DNA of 64,000 nucleotides from Candidatus Leucobacter sulfamidivorax. Lineage in GTDB: Bacteria > Actinomycetota > Actinomycetes > Actinomycetales > Microbacteriaceae. The DNA lies in NCBI GenBank assembly GCA_016771945.1, contig QZLF01000002.1:62001-126000 (forward strand), in the 5' to 3' direction. Positions within the stretch are counted from its first letter, which is position 1. Each line of letters begins with the position of its first letter. Below are positions 60,865 to 64,000 of the stretch, piece after piece. A program made the translations under genes and the position numbers. The notes under the pieces are model-generated. The model saw only the letters and a list, made by a program, of their open reading frames with translations. It was not told the DNA's origin and ran no database searches.

Positions 60865-62277
60865 ATGACGATCACCCCCGAGAGCTCCGCCCTCGACATC
60901 GCCGCGGCGATCCGCGCCGGCGAGGCGAGCCCCGTCGAGGTCGCCGAGATGTACCTCGACCGCATCGAGCAGCGCGGTGACGAGCTGAACGCCATCGTCT
61001 GGCTGGACCGCGAGGACGTGCTGCGCCGCGCGCGCGAGTCCGAGGCGCGGCTGCGCGCGGGGGAGGCTCGGCCGTTCGAGGGCGTGCCGATCCCGATCAA
61101 GGATCTCGCGAGCGTCGCGGGCCAGCCGAACACCATGGGCGGCTCGCTCGCCGTCTCCGATGCGCCCCGCGAAGCCAGCGACATCGAGGTGCGGCTCTTC
61201 GAGGACGCCGGCTTCGTGCTGCTCGGCCGCTCCAACACTCCCGAGTTCGCCGTGCTCACCGCCGCTGAGAACGCACGATACGGGGAGACCCGCAACCCCT
61301 GGAACCTCGACTTCACACCGGGCGGATCGAGCGGGGGCGCGGCGGCCGTGGTTGCCGGGGGACTCGCTCCCATCGCCCACGCCTCTGACAGCGGCGGATC
61401 CATCCGCGTGCCGGCTGCCGCCACCGGCCTCGTCGGACTCAAGCCGGGCCGCGGCCGCGTGCCGGCCGAGGCGAGCGCCTGGGGGCACGGCATGACGACC
61501 GGCGTCGTGACCCGCACCGTCGCCGACACGGCCGCCGCGCTCGACGCGCTATCGCCCTTCGACCCGCACGCCTGGTACTCCGCACCCCGTCCGCGACGCC
61601 CCTTCTCGGAGGAAGTCGGCGCTGACCCGGGCCGCCTGCGCATCGGCCTCGTCACGACGCCGACGACCGGGCTGCCCGTCGACGACGCGCCGATGGCCGC
61701 AGCGGTCGCGGCGGCGCGCGAACTCGAGGCGCTCGGCCACGTCGTCGAGCCCGCCGAGCCGTTCATGTTCACCCGGGAAGCGTTCTTCGGCTACGTCGAG
61801 ACGATCATCGATGCGAGCATGCTCGCGTCCCCCTGGGAGGACGTCGAACTGCTGGAGCCCTACGTGCGCCACCGGGTCGAGCGGGCGAGGACCCGCGATT
61901 CCGGAGACTACGCCCGCACGGTCGAGCTGCTGGAACGCGAGACCCGCGCGGTCGCTGAGCAGTTCGGCCGCGACTTCGATCTGCTGCTCATGCCGACGAT
62001 GGCGGTCGCGACGCCGCCGGTCGGGCTCGTCCGCGGCGAGGCGAACGAGGACCCGGATGGCCCGCGGATCACGGAGGCCCGCATGGTGAGCTTCACCGCG
62101 TGGGCCAACATCGCGGGGCTCCCCGCGATCTCGCTGCCCGTGCACACCGACGAGCGCGGGCTGCCCGTCGGCGCCCAGCTCGTGGGCGGCCCCTTCGACG
62201 AGGCCTCGCTCATCCGGGTGGCTGCGCAGCTCGAGCCCGTCTTCGAGTGGCAGCGGCGTCTGGCGCCCTGGCTCTGA
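60865..62277 (+). CDS. Amidase-signature family amidohydrolase
   Basis: This is a 470-residue amidase. The triad is placed in PIPIKDLASVAG (Lys), TPGGSSGGAAAVVAGGLAPI (cis-Ser) and HASDSGGSIRVPAAATGLVGLKPGRGRVP (nucleophile Ser). The C-terminal half has FDLLLMPTMAVATPPVG and WANIAGLPAISLPVHTDERGLPVGAQLVG. Substrate unknown; in this context an aryl amide or carbamate is plausible. It follows marR on the same strand and shares the family, but not close similarity, with the amidase at 8451. Confidence 0.88.
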   Translation: MTITPESSALDIAAAIRAGEASPVEVAEMYLDRIEQRGDELNAIVWLDREDVLRRARESEARLRAGEARPFEGVPIPIKDLASVAGQPNTMGGSLAVSDAPREASDIEVRLFEDAGFVLLGRSNTPEFAVLTAAENARYGETRNPWNLDFTPGGSSGGAAAVVAGGLAPIAHASDSGGSIRVPAAATGLVGLKPGRGRVPAEASAWGHGMTTGVVTRTVADTAAALDALSPFDPHAWYSAPRPRRPFSEEVGADPGRLRIGLVTTPTTGLPVDDAPMAAAVAAARELEALGHVVEPAEPFMFTREAFFGYVETIIDASMLASPWEDVELLEPYVRHRVERARTRDSGDYARTVELLERETRAVAEQFGRDFDLLLMPTMAVATPPVGLVRGEANEDPDGPRITEARMVSFTAWANIAGLPAISLPVHTDERGLPVGAQLVGGPFDEASLIRVAAQLEPVFEWQRRLAPWL

Positions 62278-62299
62278 GGGTCGTCTCGCGCCTCGTCGC

Positions 62300-62378
62300 T
62301 CTCGCAACCCCTCGCCCCTCCCGCAACCCCTCGCCCCTCGCCCCTCCCGCAACCCCTCGCCCCTCGCCCCTCCCGCAA
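62300..62378. repeat. CGCAACCCCTCGCCCCT minisatellite
   Basis: Units built from CTCGCCCCT and CCCGCAACCCCTCGCCCCT repeat at least three times with a period of about 28 bases. The tract is strongly C-rich on the plus strand. Confidence 0.75.
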
Positions 62379-62379
62379 A

Positions 62380-62428
62380 GGTGCACGTATTGTCGTCTCG
62401 CTTCGGGTCAGACAGCAATACGTGCACC
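62380..62428. terminator. Hairpin after the amidase gene
   Basis: GGTGCACGTATTG (62380-62392) and CAATACGTGCACC (62416-62428) are perfect 13-bp arms; the loop can extend the stem with GTCT/AGAC. Likely a terminator or dispersed hairpin. 62429-62562 otherwise holds only the ribosome site of the next gene. Confidence 0.6.
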
Positions 62429-62562
62429 ATTGCGGCCCGCGGGTCGGCCCAGACGGCTTCGGCGGCTGCGCATCCTCGAGGGATCGGGGATACCCCTGGC
62501 GACCGCCCCGACGTAGGCTGAGGGTACTCGGGTCATCGACGAGGATGCGGAGGGGAATCGCC

Positions 62563-63984
62563 ATGTCATCTGAAGCTCAGGCCGGACGGCCGATCGTGTT
62601 CCGGAACGGGATCGTCCTCACCATGGACGACGCCGACACCGTGATCCCGCGCGGCGATGTTCTCGTCGTCGACGGCAGGATCGCCGGGGTCGGCGAGGGG
62701 ATCGCCGCCCCCGACAGCGCCCTCGAGATCGACGCCTCGGGCGGCATCGTCATGCCCGGCATGGTCGACACGCACCGGCACATGTGGCAGACCGCGATGC
62801 GGGCCTACGGCGCCGACTGGACGCTCACCCAGTACTTCGTCTGGTTCTACCTGCAGCACGGCATCAAGTTCCGGCCGCAGGACTACGCCGCCGGCAACCT
62901 GATCTCCGCCCTCGACGCGGTCGAGTCGGGGGTCACGACGAGCGTCGACTGGTCGCACGGCCTCAGCACGATCGAGCACGCCGAGGCCGCCTACGACGCG
63001 CTCGCGACGTCGCCCGGGCGCTTCGTCTTCGCCTACGGCAACATCCACCAGTCGCCCTGGGAGTGGACAGCGGATCCCGCCGTGCAGCGGCTGCTCGAGA
63101 GCGTCCGCGACGACTCGCGCATGTTCGGCGCCGCCATCGCCTTCGACGTGCCGAACCAGAACCCGGACTTCCCCGAGCTGGCCGCCTACCGGGTCGCCGA
63201 GGAGCTGGGCATTCCCGTCACGACCCACGCCGGGGTCTGGGGCGCGACGAACGACTGGGGCATCGCGAACGCCTACGACGCCGGGGTGATGAAGGAGGGC
63301 TTCACCTACGTGCACGCCGCCTCGCTCTCCGACGAGTCGTACCAGAAGATCGCCGCGACGGGCGGCAACGTCTCGCTCGCCACGGAGTCCGAGGACACCT
63401 GCGGCCAGGGGTACCCGCCGATCCACAAGCTGCGGCAGTACGGCATCCCCGCCTCGCTCTCCGTCGACACGAGCGTGTGGTTCAGCGCCGACCTGTTCTC
63501 GGCGATGCGCGCGACGGTGAACGCGGATCGCGCGCTCGAGCACTACCTCGCGCACCGGTGCGATCCCGCCGAGACCGTGACGCACGTGAAGCTGCGCGCG
63601 CAGGACGTCGTGCGCCTGGCGACGCGCGGCGGTGCGCAGGCGATCGGCCGGGACCACCTCATCGGCTCGCTCGAGAAGGGCAAGCTCGGCGACGTCGTGC
63701 TGCTGAAGAACGAGGACTCGCCCACCTGGGCGCCGCTCATCAATCCGTGGGGCCAGGTGGTCTACCAGGCGCAGCGGGGCGACGTGCACACGGTGCTCGT
63801 CGGCGGCGAGCTCGTGAAGTCGGAGGGCAAGCTCGTCGCGGGCGACCTCGCGGGGGTGAAGGCGAAGCTGGAGGACACCGTGTCGCACCTCGAGCGCGAG
63901 GTGGGCGACGAGTGGGTCGCGGGGCAGTACCCCGAGATCCCCGAGACCGAGGTGCTCACGAACCCGTACCAGTACAAGAAGTAG
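62563..63984 (+). CDS. Metal-dependent amidohydrolase (deaminase/chlorohydrolase family)
   Basis: This is a 473-residue enzyme of the subtype with an N-terminal beta-sandwich and TIM barrel. Metal ligands: HxH in PGMVDTHRHMWQTAM, His in IPVTTHAGVWGATN, His in TYVHAASLSDES and Asp in PASLSVDTSVWFSADLF. The end GDVVLLKNEDSPTWAPLINPWGQVVYQA...VHTVLVGGELV is typical of the SAH/guanine deaminase and TrzN/AtzA group. It would hydrolyse a C-N or C-halogen bond on a heterocycle. GGAGGGG precedes the ATG. 16 bases after its stop the window ends. Confidence 0.88.
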   Translation: MSSEAQAGRPIVFRNGIVLTMDDADTVIPRGDVLVVDGRIAGVGEGIAAPDSALEIDASGGIVMPGMVDTHRHMWQTAMRAYGADWTLTQYFVWFYLQHGIKFRPQDYAAGNLISALDAVESGVTTSVDWSHGLSTIEHAEAAYDALATSPGRFVFAYGNIHQSPWEWTADPAVQRLLESVRDDSRMFGAAIAFDVPNQNPDFPELAAYRVAEELGIPVTTHAGVWGATNDWGIANAYDAGVMKEGFTYVHAASLSDESYQKIAATGGNVSLATESEDTCGQGYPPIHKLRQYGIPASLSVDTSVWFSADLFSAMRATVNADRALEHYLAHRCDPAETVTHVKLRAQDVVRLATRGGAQAIGRDHLIGSLEKGKLGDVVLLKNEDSPTWAPLINPWGQVVYQAQRGDVHTVLVGGELVKSEGKLVAGDLAGVKAKLEDTVSHLEREVGDEWVAGQYPEIPETEVLTNPYQYKK

Positions 63985-64000
63985 CGGGCGGCGGATCGGC

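Overview
The window is chromosomal DNA of a very GC-rich actinobacterium. The gene set fits Microbacteriaceae, and Leucobacter or a close relative is my best guess: class Ib nrdHIEF, an FMN-riboswitch rib operon, many leaderless promoters of the form TAGRNT-N6/7-start, and no rRNA operon. The genus is inferred from gene content and codon style, not from a marker gene.

Layout. 1-3.6 kb: the end of an integrated mobile element (orphan DprA-like protein, small membrane protein, excisionase, tyrosine integrase, a cluster of GTGCCACT sites) abutting the terminator of nrdF. 3.6-7.7 kb: nrdHIEF behind two NrdR-like boxes. 8.4-17.2 kb: an accessory catabolic block (amidase, DUF3237, LysR, LigB/LigA extradiol dioxygenase, acetamidase/formamidase, a Nudix-fold regulator with a broken Nudix box, an arylformamidase-like hydrolase) interleaved with housekeeping rlmH and an alanine-type aminotransferase. 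17.2-26.7 kb: ABC exporter, LRR-like protein, thiamine-binding protein, glpK, xthA, trpS, and a lysyl-phosphatidylglycerol synthetase-like gene carrying two frameshifts. 26.9-28.0 kb: a complete IS1595-family element with 8-bp target duplication. 28.2-32.0 kb: FMN riboswitch and ribD-ribE-ribB(A)-ribH. 32.1-40.2 kb: second ABC exporter, envelope genes (polysaccharide deacetylase lipoprotein, acyltransferase), a heme oxygenase fused to DUF2470 through an 11-His linker, and a lipoprotein with a beta-lactamase fold but no catalytic residues. 40.25 kb: tRNA-Gly(CCC).

40.6-64 kb is a large aromatic-degradation island. One module couples a flavin reductase and a group D flavin monooxygenase with a VOC extradiol dioxygenase and an FAH-family enzyme; a divergent FCD/GntR regulator and an identical 12-bp site, CATATTGATCAT, at both promoters suggest one regulon. 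Two IS110-family elements separate this from a LysR-controlled single polypeptide that joins a cytochrome P450, an adrenodoxin-reductase (FprA)-type flavoprotein and a flavodoxin: a self-sufficient P450 that looks like XplA and XplB rolled into one chain. Next, a MarR-flanked six-gene operon (SDR, amidohydrolase, acyl-CoA dehydrogenase, MaoC hydratase, acyl-CoA ligase, Zn alcohol dehydrogenase) resembles CoA-dependent, hydrolytic side-chain shortening of phenylpropanoids as in the Rhodococcus cou pathway. Finally come an amidase and a metal-dependent deaminase/hydrolase.

Taken together, the island could demethylate or hydroxylate an aromatic (P450, monooxygenase), remove its side chain through CoA chemistry, and open the ring with extradiol enzymes. 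Five loci contain apparent single-base indels at short G/C runs in otherwise well conserved genes, so either sequence quality or recent decay should be checked before functions are assigned to those genes.
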